From Bifidobacterium phasiani (GTDB taxonomy: Bacteria > Actinomycetota > Actinomycetes > Actinomycetales > Bifidobacteriaceae): a stretch of DNA of 40,370 bases. Shown in pieces: positions 16,085 through 24,535 of the stretch (positions are counted from its first letter, which is position 1; each line of letters starts with the position of its first letter). Made by a program: the position numbers and the translations under genes. The notes under the pieces are model-generated. The model did no database searches and was not told the origin of the DNA. It worked only from the letters and a program-made list of their open reading frames with translations. The stretch spans positions 1 to 40,370 of the forward strand of contig NZ_JAHBBD010000023.1 of assembly GCF_019331775.1 (NCBI RefSeq). Direction: 5' to 3'.

Positions 16085-17308
16085 TCACTCGCCGACGAAC
16101 TCCAGCGGATGCTCGACGAACCGGTGCAGCCCGACGGCCGCGGCGCCCAGCAGCGCCGGCCGCGCGGTGACGCCGGAGAGCAGCACGCGCGCGCGGATCT
16201 CGGGATAGCCGAGCACCTGCCGCTGCAGCATGCTCTGCATGCGCGCCGCCAGGTCGGATTCGAAGCGCGACCACAGCCCGCCGAGGATCACCGTGTCGAT
16301 GTCGCAGATGTTGATCGCCGACGCCATCACCGAGACCATCGCCTCGATGGCCTTGTCCACCACCGCGACGGCCTTCGCGTCGCCGGCGCCGTAGCGTCCG
16401 ATCAGCTCGTCGATGGCCTCGCGCCGGGCGGCCGCGTTCCCGCTGGCGATGCCCGCCGCCTCGACCATCGCGCGCCGCCCCGCGTACACCTCCAGGCAGC
16501 CGCGCCGCCCGCACCGGCACACCGGGCCGCGCATCTCCACCGAGGCGTGGCCGAGCTCGCCGCCGAAGCCGTGGTCGCCCACCACGACCCGGCCGCCGCG
16601 CACGATCGCGCCGCCGATGCCCACGTCGGTCGACATGTAGAGGAACGAGTCGGACGGTCCCACGATCCCTTCGCCGCGCCGGCGCGAGGCGTATCCGGGG
16701 ATCTGGGCGAGCGCGGCCATGTTCGCCTCGTTGCCGGCGACCGCGTCGAGCCGGCTGACCACCGGGAAGCGCTTGAGGTCGAGCCGCTCCCAGCCGAGGT
16801 TGCGCGCCATCAGCAGGCGCATGTCGTCGGTGACCAGGCCGGGCAGCGCCAGCCCCGCGCCCACGATCCGGCAGCCGCGCTCCCGCAGCACGGACTCCTG
16901 GTCGAGCGCGAGCTCGTTGAGCCGGGCGAAGATGTCGTCGGCGTCCGCGTCCGACATGTCGGCGTCGACCCACCGCTCGGCGGCGACGGTGCCGTCCAGG
17001 TCGAGCACGACGACGCCGTAGCCGTCGGTGTTGATCTGCAGCCCGATGCCGCAGAACCGCCCGCCGCGGATGTCCAGCGGCGTGCTGGGGCGGCCGTACG
17101 TGGACTGCACGCTGGGCGTGCCCTCCTCCACCACGCCGTTGTCGACGAGCATCGAGACCAGCAGCGACATCGTGGCCTTGGTCAGCCCGGTCCGTTTGGC
17201 CAGGTCGGCGCGGCTCATCGACGATTCCGCGCGCAGCAGCGTCCCCACGACCACCGACAGGTTGTGGTTGCGCAGGTCGTCCTGGTTGATTCTCCGCAGT
17301 CCCGCCAT
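16085..17308 (-). CDS. ROK-family transcriptional repressor, probable xylose regulator
   Basis: The 407-residue protein starts at the ATG at 17308 (MAGLRRINQDDLRNHN), with AAGGAG 11 bases upstream. Residues about 10-70 are a winged HTH (SRADLAKRTGLTKATMSLLVSMLVDNG). The rest is the ROK sugar-binding domain: an N-terminal lobe with LDLDGTV, the GIGGAIV strand, GELGH, and the zinc motif CRCGRRGCLE near residue 265. In NagC/XylR-type members, sugar binding releases the DNA. It is transcribed away from xylB, and ATTTAGTT-type repeats lie in the shared spacer, so it should control xylB and itself. The same motif before the xylan binding-protein gene suggests a wider regulon. Xylose as effector is inference from the neighbours. 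Confidence 0.88.
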   Translation of the reverse strand: MAGLRRINQDDLRNHNLSVVVGTLLRAESSMSRADLAKRTGLTKATMSLLVSMLVDNGVVEEGTPSVQSTYGRPSTPLDIRGGRFCGIGLQINTDGYGVVVLDLDGTVAAERWVDADMSDADADDIFARLNELALDQESVLRERGCRIVGAGLALPGLVTDDMRLLMARNLGWERLDLKRFPVVSRLDAVAGNEANMAALAQIPGYASRRRGEGIVGPSDSFLYMSTDVGIGGAIVRGGRVVVGDHGFGGELGHASVEMRGPVCRCGRRGCLEVYAGRRAMVEAAGIASGNAAARREAIDELIGRYGAGDAKAVAVVDKAIEAMVSVMASAINICDIDTVILGGLWSRFESDLAARMQSMLQRQVLGYPEIRARVLLSGVTARPALLGAAAVGLHRFVEHPLEFVGE

Positions 17309-17405
17309 GATGTTCCACTCTCCTTGCCGCCGCGGCGTGTCGGCGTGTGTCGTCGAACCGGTTCGGCGCAGGCGGCCGCCACAGTGCGCCGCCATGGCCG
17401 CCCCT

Positions 17406-17503
17406 ATTTAGTTAAACCATATTCCGAATTTAGTTCAACCATTTGTCTACTTCCATGGTACATGGCATTTCATAGTTCATTCGTCTAACTATTTAGGTAT
17501 GCT
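17406..17503. promoter_or_regulatory. ROK operators and promoter region between the repressor and xylB
   Basis: Two direct copies, ATTTAGTTAAAC (17406-17417) and ATTTAGTTCAAC (17428-17439), are 22 bp apart, two helical turns. An inverted, weaker copy GTCTAACTATTT lies at 17483-17494, just before the TATGCT box at 17498-17503 that probably serves xylB. The second direct copy overlaps a TTGAAC box facing the repressor gene. Repression of both genes by the ROK protein fits. Confidence 0.6.
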
Positions 17504-17559
17504 GGTGTCGACGACAGCATTCGCCCCGCCCCGGCGGCGGCACGTTGCAAGGAGGCACA

Positions 17560-19101
17560 ATGAGCAGAGTATTGGTGGCCGGCGTGGACACGTCGACGCA
17601 GTCGACCAAGGTCCGCGTCACCGACGCCGCGACCGGCGAGCTCGTACGGTTCGGCCAGGCCAGGCACCCCGACGGCACCAGCGTGGATCCCGAGGCCTGG
17701 TGGAGCGCGTTCCGCGACGCCGCCGCGCAGGCCGGCGGGCTCGACGACGTCGCCGCGCTGTCGGTCGGCGGCCAGCAGCACGGCATGGTGCTGCTCGACC
17801 GCCGCGGCCGCGTGCTGCGCGACGCTCTGCTGTGGAACGACACCCGTTCGGCGCCGAACGCCGACGCCCTGATCGCCCGGCTCGGCGACGACGCCGACCC
17901 CGCCGTCGCCGCCCTCGGCATCGGCTCCGAGGGCCTGTCCGACGACCCGACGCTGCGCGGCCGGCAGCGCTGGGTCAAGGCCGTCGGATCCTCCCCCGTC
18001 GCCTCGCTGACCGTCACCAAGGTCGCCTGGGTCGCCGAGCACGAGCCGGACGTCGCCGCGCGCATCGCCGCCGTCTGCCTGCCGCACGACTGGCTGAGCT
18101 GGCGCATCGCCGGCCACGGCCCGCTGCCGGACGACGCCGACGACGAGCAGTGCCGCGCCAACCTCGAGGCCCTGTTCACCGACCGCTCCGACGCCTCCGG
18201 CACCGGATACTTCGACGCGACCGCCAACGTGTACCGCCGCGACCTGCTGGCCCTGGCCCTGGGGCGCGACGAGGCCGACGCCGCCGGCATCGTGCTGCCG
18301 CGCGTGCTCGGGCCCGCCGGCACCGGCGCGACCGCCGACCCCGCGATCGCCGGCGGCGCGGTCGAGGGCGGCTGCATCATCGGCCCCGGCGGCGGCGACA
18401 ACGCGATGGCCTCGCTGGGCCTGAGCATGGGCGTGGGCGACGTGAGCATCTCGCTGGGCACCTCCGGCGTGGCCGCGGCCGTCTCCCCCGTGCCCGCCTA
18501 CGACATGACCGCCTCCGTCACCGGATTCGCCGACTGCACCGGCCACTGGCTGCCGCTCGCCTGCACGATCAACGGGTCGCGCATCTGCGACGCCGGCTGC
18601 GCGGCGCTGGGCGTCGACTACGACGGTCTCGCCGAACTGGCGGCGCAGGCCGAGCCGGGCGCCGGCGGCATCACGCTGATCCCGTACTTCGACGGCGAGC
18701 GCACCCCGAACCGCCCGGACGCGACGGCCGCGCTGCACGGCATGACGCTGAGGAACACGACGAAGGCGAACATCGCGCGCGCGTTCGTCGAAGGGCTGCT
18801 GTGCTCGCAGCGCGACTGCCTCGAGCTCGTGCGCGGCCTGGGCGCCGAGGTCCGCCGCGTCCTGCTGATCGGCGGCGGCGCGAAGTCGGCGGCCGTGCGC
18901 GCCCTGGCCCCCGCGATCCTGGGCATGGACGTGGAACTGCCGGAGACCGACGAATACGTGGCGATCGGCGCGGCGCGACAGGCCGCGTGGGTGCTGTCCG
19001 GCGAGGCCGAGCCGCCCGCGTGGCCGGTCAGGGTCGAGGCCACGCTGACCGGCGAGGCGACCCCGCAGGTGTACGAGCAGTACGTGCGCCGGCGCGGCTG
19101 A
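17560..19101 (+). CDS. xylB: Xylulokinase
   Basis: The enzyme phosphorylates D-xylulose to xylulose 5-phosphate, which feeds the bifidobacterial phosphoketolase pathway in the cytoplasm. The 513-residue length is usual for FGGY kinases. Visible signatures: DTSTQSTKV at the N-terminal phosphate loop, the substrate region SVGGQQHGMVLLD, LLWNDTR, the glycine-rich GGGDNAMASLG with the probable catalytic Asp near residue 279, SLGTSGV, and the adenosine motif LLIGGGAKS. AAGGAGG stands 4 bases before the ATG at 17560; a TTG 15 bases earlier is in frame but overlaps the ribosome site. It faces the ROK repressor across their operators. No xylose isomerase lies in the window, so that step is encoded elsewhere. 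Confidence 0.95.
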   Translation: MSRVLVAGVDTSTQSTKVRVTDAATGELVRFGQARHPDGTSVDPEAWWSAFRDAAAQAGGLDDVAALSVGGQQHGMVLLDRRGRVLRDALLWNDTRSAPNADALIARLGDDADPAVAALGIGSEGLSDDPTLRGRQRWVKAVGSSPVASLTVTKVAWVAEHEPDVAARIAAVCLPHDWLSWRIAGHGPLPDDADDEQCRANLEALFTDRSDASGTGYFDATANVYRRDLLALALGRDEADAAGIVLPRVLGPAGTGATADPAIAGGAVEGGCIIGPGGGDNAMASLGLSMGVGDVSISLGTSGVAAAVSPVPAYDMTASVTGFADCTGHWLPLACTINGSRICDAGCAALGVDYDGLAELAAQAEPGAGGITLIPYFDGERTPNRPDATAALHGMTLRNTTKANIARAFVEGLLCSQRDCLELVRGLGAEVRRVLLIGGGAKSAAVRALAPAILGMDVELPETDEYVAIGAARQAAWVLSGEAEPPAWPVRVEATLTGEATPQVYEQYVRRRG

Positions 19102-19120
19102 TTGCGCGGCGCGTAGGGCC

Positions 19121-19290
19121 GGCGCAGGGGCGACGCACGACTGACGCATGACTGACACAGAACCGGGCGTGGGGCTGATGCGGGCGCAGGGGCGACATGA
19201 AAGACACCCTGACCATGACCCGCGCCCAGGTGGGGCTGACGCGGGCGCAGGGGCGACGCATGGTTGATGCGGAACCGGCGCACAGCCGAC
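19121..19290. repeat. Tandem copies with about 62-bp period
   Basis: GGCGCAGGGGCGAC occurs at 19121, 19183 and 19244, and a decayed copy GGCGCACAGCCGAC at 19277. GGGGCTGA-GCG and GACTGACGCA-like segments recur between them. Confidence 0.6.
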
Positions 19291-19394
19291 GCGCCGCTGG
19301 TACACAGCTGTTGCACAGCTGGCGCACGGTGCGTGTACCAGCTCCGGCATGCCACGCGCGGCATCGCGTCCGGCGTGCCGGGCTGATACACACC

Positions 19395-19498
19395 CAATGC
19401 ACAATGTGCGGATGGGCATATTCGCGGACGAGGTTGTAGACGCGCCCGCCCGTTGCCAATACACAATGTGCGGATGGGTATATCTGCGTTAGCTGTAG
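19395..19498. repeat. Direct repeat CACAATGTGCGGATGGG, 62 bp apart
   Basis: Two copies of a segment of about 30 bases begin at 19395 and 19457: CAAT, then CACAATGTGCGGATGGG, then ATAT and GCG. Each ends in TGTAG, the terminal sequence of the large palindrome that follows. The 62-bp period equals that of the tandem copies upstream. Confidence 0.6.
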
Positions 19499-19661
19499 CG
19501 GATTCCGGGGTCTGCGGACACCCAACTGGACTACGTGAGGCGGCCTGGGGCCGGCACCCCGAGTATGTTTGGCGGTATTCCGCCGCATGTACTCGGGGTG
19601 ACGGCCCCAGGCCGCCTCACCTAATGCATATAGGTGTCCGCAAGGAGCCGAATCCACTACA
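19494..19661. repeat. 168-bp imperfect palindrome
   Basis: Inner arms of 31 bases (19535-19565 and 19590-19620) match at 30 positions, around a loop with a small GGCGG-TATT-CCGCC stem. Outer arms of 29 bases (19494-19522 and 19633-19661), bounded by TGTAG and CTACA, match at 22 positions. The 12-base segments between inner and outer arms are unpaired and of equal length. It resembles a decayed miniature inverted-repeat element or a very stable RNA hairpin. Confidence 0.75.
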
Positions 19662-20068
19662 CGTAATCGACATGCCCCGCCAAAACTGGCATCCGCCGGC
19701 CGGACGCATCGCGGCGGCGGCTTCGGCGGCGCCCCGCCGCCCGTTCGGCCGACCCGAGCCGCATTACGACAATGGTCTCCGCAGCGCCCCACCCGGGATG
19801 AACGTCCACCAGCCGAACTCACCACGGCAATGGCGCCCGGCAGTGCCATCCCCGGATGGGCATCTGCGGGCACCTCCGATGTCAAGAACACTCAGGATCA
19901 TTCCATGTTCGGAACCGCCGTTCGGTTTCTTCGGAAAGCCCAAGCGGACGGCCTTGGATGAATATCCGTGAAGATCCCACCATCATCCGACCAGACAGCA
20001 TGACCGGCATCGCCACCGGACATGGGCACTCCTCCGGCGAATCGTCCTCGGCCAAATTCCAAGCGCAC

Positions 20069-20249
20069 CGTACCACGCCGTGGTACGCAATCCTTTTTGC
20101 TCGGTTCCAACCGCACCGTACCGTACCATGGTACGGTACGGAATCAAAAACCCTGATATTCCGCCATTCCCAATCGGCCACCGTACCGTACCACGGTACG
20201 AAACCCCTCTGAGGCGATTTTGAACGCACAGTACCGTACCGCGGAACGG
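20069..20249. repeat. Four GTACC-type palindromes at regular spacing
   Basis: Palindromes are centred at about 20078 (CGTACCA/TGGTACG), 20128 (a perfect 26-base palindrome, 20116-20141), 20191 (CGTACCG/CGGTACG) and 20241 (imperfect, around CCGCGG). Centre distances are about 50, 62 and 50 bases. They share the core ACCGTACC. Confidence 0.65.
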
Positions 20250-20339
20250 GCATTCCCGAAACGATTTGCGGCAGACGGCACCGCCATCATGGTCGCTTCA
20301 GCCGGCCCGTCCGGACCGACTGAGTTGATTGCCACAGCC

Positions 20340-20788
20340 GCTCTGATTGTCCAATCAGCCCGGTCACTTAACCGGCCCGCCCGCTCAATCAACCCGGTCA
20401 CCAGGTCATCCCGGTCACCCGACCGGCCCAATCATTCAAACAGCTTAGTCACCCAGCCAACCCGTTCGCTCGACCGGCCCAGTCATTCAAACGGCCCGGT
20501 CATCCGACCAGCGCAGTCACCCGACTGCCCGGCCAGCCCTTCCGCTCAACCAGCCCAGTCGTCCAATAAGTCCGCCCACTCGACCAGCACAGTCACCTAG
20601 CCAGTCCGACCACTCGACCAGCTCGGTCACCGACCAACCCGGCCACCCGGCCAACCAGCCAGCCCGGTCACTCAACCAACCCAGTCACCCGACCGATCTG
20701 GCCACCCAGTCACCCGACCAGTCCGGTCACCTAGCCGACCCACCCGGTCAACCGGCCCGACCGCCCCAGCGAGTCCCAGCCCGCCCGA
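20340..20788. repeat. Degenerate minisatellite, CCCGGTCACCCGACC type
   Basis: About 450 bases are built from variants of a unit of roughly 20 bases with the core GGTCACCCGACC, in which GGTC and GACC are inverted halves. A longer unit with CGACCGGCCCA and TCATTCAAAC recurs 50-51 bases apart (20420 and 20471). It starts about 60 bases after the last GTACC palindrome and runs to the acetyltransferase stop codon. Confidence 0.6.
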
Positions 20789-21418
20789 TCACTCAGGCTC
20801 GACCTCGGCGAACGCCGGGTCGGCGTCGGGCAGGGCGCGGATCACGCGGCAGGGGTTGCCCACCGCGATCGAGTCGGCGGGGATGTCGCCGACGACGACC
20901 GAACCGGCGCCGATGATCGAGTTGTCGCCGATGCTGGCGCCCGGGCAGATGGTCACGTTGGCGCCCAGCCACACGTTCGACCCGATGCGCACCGGGATCG
21001 TGTGCTCCCATCCGTCGAGACGCGCCTCGGCGTCGAGCGCGTGGTTCGGCGTGCAGATCGTGCAGCGCGGGCCGATCAGGCAGTCGTGGCCAATCTCGAT
21101 GTACCCGCCGCCCACGATCAGGAAGTCCTTGTTGATGAACGTGCGCTCGCCGATGCTCAGCCCGATGCCGTAGTCCAGGTTGATCGGCGGTCGGAACTCG
21201 ACCCCCTCGCCGGCGCCCGGCACCAGCTCGCGGAACAGGCGCTGCGCCTCGTCCGGCTCGTCGAAGAAGATCCGGTTGATGCGCGCGCACGTCGACTGCG
21301 CCTGCCACGTCAGGTCGGGAAGCGAGCGCGACTTGCGGTATTGCATCGGCCGCCCCTCGAACAGGCGGCGGACGTCCTCGTCGGTTTCCAGCAGGGTCTT
21401 GAGATCAGCGGCCATCAT
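20789..21418 (-). CDS. Sugar O-acetyltransferase, maltose/galactoside acetyltransferase type
   Basis: The 209-residue protein has the N-terminal helical Mac domain (DLKTLLETDEDVRRLFEGRPMQYRKSRSLPDL) and a left-handed beta-helix built of hexapeptide repeats, with the catalytic His in CTPNHALDAEARL and the trimer-type turns IGSNVWLGANVTICPGASIGDNSIIGAGSVV. Such enzymes move acetyl from acetyl-CoA to a sugar hydroxyl in the cytoplasm, often as detoxification of sugars that cannot be metabolised. ATG choices at 21430, 21418 and 21415 are in frame; 21418 overlaps the upstream stop as ATGA and 21415 has GGAG at five bases, so coupling to the upstream oxidoreductase is clear. It is the last gene of the four-gene redox operon. 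Confidence 0.88.
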   Translation of the reverse strand: MMAADLKTLLETDEDVRRLFEGRPMQYRKSRSLPDLTWQAQSTCARINRIFFDEPDEAQRLFRELVPGAGEGVEFRPPINLDYGIGLSIGERTFINKDFLIVGGGYIEIGHDCLIGPRCTICTPNHALDAEARLDGWEHTIPVRIGSNVWLGANVTICPGASIGDNSIIGAGSVVVGDIPADSIAVGNPCRVIRALPDADPAFAEVEPE

Positions 21419-22497
21419 TGCTCCATCCATGCTTCGTCGGTGACATGTTCATCTCTACCGGTTCGGGCGGACCGTTCGACGGCCAGGCCGATGGCGTGGT
21501 CGTGGATGCCCGCCGCCAGCGGATAGACCGCCGGCCCCTCGCCGCGCGCGTAGCGCCCCATCGCGGTCAGATGGTCGGCGACGGCCAGGTCGTCCTCCGA
21601 CAGACGCGAGCCGGGGCACGGGTTGCGCCAGACGATCTCGCCGTCGAAGCTGGCCGTCGCCGTCTCGTTGCCCTCCAGGTTCATGTCGCGCCCCAGCCGG
21701 CGGTACATGATGCGCGAGGGGACGGGCGCGCCGTCCTTCCACCGCGTCACCGCGTCGTCCACGATCTCGCCGAGGCTGCCGCGCACGGTCACGCGCCGCG
21801 CCAGCAGCGGATTCCACCACTGGTTCTCGACGAAGTCGTACAGCCCGTATCGCCCGTCGCCGAAGTCGATGGTGGCGATATGCGTCGTCAGCGGCCTGGG
21901 CCGCGGCCGCTCCTCCCACCCGTCGAAACGCAGCGGGTCGAGCATCGGGGCCGTGAACGAGCGTGCGTTCACCGTCGCCGGGGCCAGCCCGATGCCCAGA
22001 TAGCCGCGGATCAGCGCGGCCGCATGGTACAGATGCGTCGAGGCGATCTCCACCGAGTTCGGGGCGCCGATCGCGCCGGAACGCACCACGGCGAGGCGTG
22101 CGGCGTGGCCGGGCATGCGGTGGTACTGCTCCCCCACCTGCACCAGTCCGGCCCTCGGCGCCAGACGGTCCCACAGGCCGCGCAGGCCGTCCAGGTCCGG
22201 GGCGGGCGGCGTCTCGCAGTACACGTGATGCCCGCGTTCGGCGAGCTCGGCGGCCAGTCCCGGCGTGGCCGGCCAGGAGACCGCCACGACCGCGAAGTCG
22301 GGCCGCAGCGCGTCCACGACCGAGGCGTCGGTGGTGACGCGCACGCCGTAGTCGCGCGCGATCGCGTCGAGCCGGTCCCCGTGGCGGCCGACGACCGCCG
22401 ACACGTCGAGCATGTCGGGCACGGCCCGGGCCACGCGGCACAGGAACCTGCCGCGCCATCCATCGCCGAAGACCACCATCGTATAGGGTCGAGTCAT
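21415..22497 (-). CDS. Gfo/Idh/MocA-family oxidoreductase
   Basis: The 360-residue enzyme starts at the ATG at 22497 (MTRPYTMVVFGDGWRGR), six bases after AAGGAGG. The N-terminal Rossmann domain has the nucleotide loop VVFGDGWRGR in place of the usual GxGxxG, and CETPPAPDL where family members carry EKP. The C-terminal alpha/beta domain holds HLYHAAALIRGYLG with a likely catalytic His. Members oxidise or reduce sugars, inositols or amino sugars with NAD(P). The altered EKP motif (ETP, lacking the catalytic Lys) suggests an unusual reaction or weak activity. It overlaps the acetyltransferase and follows the SDR by 84 bases. Substrate unknown. Confidence 0.85.
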   Translation of the reverse strand: MTRPYTMVVFGDGWRGRFLCRVARAVPDMLDVSAVVGRHGDRLDAIARDYGVRVTTDASVVDALRPDFAVVAVSWPATPGLAAELAERGHHVYCETPPAPDLDGLRGLWDRLAPRAGLVQVGEQYHRMPGHAARLAVVRSGAIGAPNSVEIASTHLYHAAALIRGYLGIGLAPATVNARSFTAPMLDPLRFDGWEERPRPRPLTTHIATIDFGDGRYGLYDFVENQWWNPLLARRVTVRGSLGEIVDDAVTRWKDGAPVPSRIMYRRLGRDMNLEGNETATASFDGEIVWRNPCPGSRLSEDDLAVADHLTAMGRYARGEGPAVYPLAAGIHDHAIGLAVERSARTGRDEHVTDEAWMEQ

Positions 22498-22581
22498 CGT
22501 TGACCTCCTTGTGTTCGTCTGTCCGGTGCGATCCCGCCGCACCATCGGTTCGGCCCGGCGCCCGTCCGCCCGCGCCGGCGG

Positions 22582-23334
22582 TCAGGTCGCCAGGAACCCG
22601 CCGTCGGCCACCAGCTCGGCGCCGGTAACGTACGAGGCCGCGTCGCCGGCCAGGAACACCGCCGCGGCGGCGACCTCCTCCGGACACCCGACGCGGCCCA
22701 TCGCGGACATGCCCTCGATGGCGCGCCGCCGGTCCGGGTCGCCGTGGATGAACAGGTCGAACCCGTCGGTGTCGGTGGGGCCAGGGCTGACGGCGTTCAC
22801 GCGGATGCCGCGCGGGCCGAGCTCGGCCGCGAACGTCCTGGCGAACGAGCGGACCGCGGCCTTCGCGGCGTTGTAGACCACCGACCCCGTCCCGCCCTGC
22901 CGCCCGGCGATCGAGGCGAACAGCACCACGGCCGATCCCGGCTCCATGAACGGCAGCATGCGCTGCACGGTGAAGAACGCGCTTTTGACGTTGAGGGCCA
23001 TGACCAGGTCGAAGTCGGATTCGTCCGACGCGGACACGGTGGTGTCCGGGCCGCCGCCGACCACCGGGAACACCGCGCGCACCGGACGGCCCAGACCGGC
23101 CACCGTCCCGGCGAGCCGGCCGATGTCGGACAGCCGCGTCATGTCGCCTTCGACGACGGTCAGTCCGGGCCGGTCCGCCAGGTCGTCGAGGCCGCGGCGG
23201 GTCCGGCTGACCGCCACCACGTCCGCGCCCTCGTCGAGCAGGCGGAGGACCACCGCGCGCCCGATGCCGCGCCCGGCGCCGGTGACCACGCACAGCCGGC
23301 CGCGCAGGCCGCTCGCCCCATGCGTCCCGGCCAT
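22582..23334 (-). CDS. Short-chain dehydrogenase/reductase (SDR)
   Basis: The 250-residue protein, starting at the ATG at 23334, is of normal size for a classical SDR. It shows the cofactor loop TGAGRGIG near residue 15, GDMTR, LNVKSAFF, the catalytic Ser in FASIAGRQGG, YNAAKAA with Tyr and Lys near residue 153, and the C-terminal VSPGPTDTDGF and VADGGF. It should interconvert an alcohol and a ketone using NAD(P) in the cytoplasm. One base separates its ATG from the stop of the iron alcohol dehydrogenase, so the two are one operon. A polyol or sugar substrate is likely from the surroundings but not shown. Confidence 0.9.
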   Translation of the reverse strand: MAGTHGASGLRGRLCVVTGAGRGIGRAVVLRLLDEGADVVAVSRTRRGLDDLADRPGLTVVEGDMTRLSDIGRLAGTVAGLGRPVRAVFPVVGGGPDTTVSASDESDFDLVMALNVKSAFFTVQRMLPFMEPGSAVVLFASIAGRQGGTGSVVYNAAKAAVRSFARTFAAELGPRGIRVNAVSPGPTDTDGFDLFIHGDPDRRRAIEGMSAMGRVGCPEEVAAAAVFLAGDAASYVTGAELVADGGFLAT

Positions 23335-23335
23335 G

Positions 23336-24535
23336 TCAGAACCCCACCGGCTCGACGCACGAGGCCAGGATCGCGCGGGCGTCGTCGCGGGTGATGCGCC
23401 GGTACGAGCCGCCGGCCTCGCCGGCATGGTCGGCCAGCGCGTCGAGGGTGGCCGGGTCGCTCGGCACGCCCGCCTCGGCGAGCGTCAGCGGCGCGCCGAC
23501 GCGGCGCAGGAAGTCCACGTAGCGTTCGATGCCCTCCTGCGCCAGCACGCGCGCGGACTTGCCGGTCGCGTCCACGCCCCACACGTTGACCGCCCACCGG
23601 GCGAAGCGCGCGGTGGCCTCCGGGCTGGCGTCGTACACGTAGCGCATCCAGTGCGGGTGGACGATGGCCAGGCCGGCGCCGTGCGGGATGTCGAAGTACG
23701 CGGAGATCGCGTGCTCGATGCCGTGCGTAACCCAGTCCTCGTCCTTGCCGCGCGAGATGACGCGGTTGAGGGCGAGCGTCGAGTCCCACATCGCGTTACT
23801 GCGGGCCTCGTAGTCGCGCGGGTCGCGCCGGCACGCGCGCCACGAGCGCAGGATGTGCCGCTGGATCGCCTCGGCCATCTCGTCGGAGAGGTTGTCGTCG
23901 TCGGGCAGCGAGAGGTACTGCTCGCAGGTGTGGCAGAACATGTCGACGAACCCGTAGGTGGTCTGCTCGTCCGGCAGCGTGAGCAGGTAGCTCGGGTCGA
24001 GCACCGAGAAGCGCGGGGTCAGCGGGAACGACACGTAGCCGAGCTTGCGGTTGCGCTCGGGGTTGGTGAGCACGGCGGCGTCGCCCATCTCCGAGCCGGT
24101 GGCGGCGGTGGTCAGCACGACGCCGAGCGGCACGAGGCCCTCCGGCGCGGGCCGGCCGGTCTCCACGTAGTCGTCCCACAGGTCCTCGTCCTCGCCGATG
24201 CCGGCGCCGAGCGCGATGAACTTGGCGCAGTCGATCGCCGAGCCGCCGCCGACGGCCAGGATCAGCCCCACGCCGTGCTCCCTGACCAGCCGCACGCCCT
24301 CGACGACCTTGTCGAGCCGCGGGTTCGGGGTCACGCCGGGCAGCTCGACCACCGTGCTGCCGGCCCGGCGCAGCGCGGCCATGACGTCGTCGTAGGCGCC
24401 GTTGCGCTTGATCGAGCCGCCGCCGTACACCAGCAGCACCGGCCCGCGGACGGCCGCCGCCTCGTCGGCGACGTGCGCGGCCTGCCCCTTGCCGAAGTAG
24501 ATCTTGACGGGATTGTGGAATATGAAGTTCTGCAT
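23336..24535 (-). CDS. Iron-containing alcohol dehydrogenase, BdhA/YqhD type
   Basis: The start is the ATG at 24535 (MQNFIFHNPVKIYFGKGQ), seven bases after AAGGAG, giving 399 residues, the usual family length. The N-terminal nucleotide domain shows VYGGGSIKRNGAYDDV and VGGGSAIDCAKFIA, the signatures of NADP-dependent butanol or aldehyde reductases. Metal ligands are visible in GFVDMFCHTCEQ, HGIEHAIS and IPHGAGLAIVHPHW. It probably reduces aldehydes or short sugars. It leads the operon FeADH, SDR, Gfo/Idh/MocA, acetyltransferase. The 244 bases upstream are extremely GC-rich and hold several GC hairpins that may end transcription from the esterase gene; a TATCCT box on the minus strand is the best promoter hint. 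Confidence 0.92.
   Translation of the reverse strand: MQNFIFHNPVKIYFGKGQAAHVADEAAAVRGPVLLVYGGGSIKRNGAYDDVMAALRRAGSTVVELPGVTPNPRLDKVVEGVRLVREHGVGLILAVGGGSAIDCAKFIALGAGIGEDEDLWDDYVETGRPAPEGLVPLGVVLTTAATGSEMGDAAVLTNPERNRKLGYVSFPLTPRFSVLDPSYLLTLPDEQTTYGFVDMFCHTCEQYLSLPDDDNLSDEMAEAIQRHILRSWRACRRDPRDYEARSNAMWDSTLALNRVISRGKDEDWVTHGIEHAISAYFDIPHGAGLAIVHPHWMRYVYDASPEATARFARWAVNVWGVDATGKSARVLAQEGIERYVDFLRRVGAPLTLAEAGVPSDPATLDALADHAGEAGGSYRRITRDDARAILASCVEPVGF

Larger units (their letters stand above)
19102..20788. other. 1.7-kb convergent spacer filled with repeats
   Basis: Between the 3' ends of xylB and the acetyltransferase gene no credible gene is seen; open frames here are low-complexity translations of the repeats. 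In order it holds the 62-bp tandem copies, a direct repeat, a 168-bp imperfect palindrome, four smaller palindromes and a degenerate minisatellite, each listed separately. No recombinase or transposase gene remains. Confidence 0.6.

Noticed and set aside
17499..19151. Plus-strand Arg-rich frame of 550 codons over xylB
   Set aside because: It is the +1 frame shadow of xylulokinase, whose kinase motifs are all in the other frame.
17485..19464. Minus-strand frame of 659 codons over xylB
   Set aside because: It is an antisense shadow without ribosome site, rich in Gly, Arg and Val repeats that mirror xylB codons.
20220..20600. Small Ser/Pro-rich protein in the minisatellite
   Set aside because: It is a translation of tandem repeats with no ribosome site or conserved character.
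20340..20788. CRISPR array
   Set aside because: Units are degenerate, about 20 bp, without unique spacers of constant length, and no cas gene is near.
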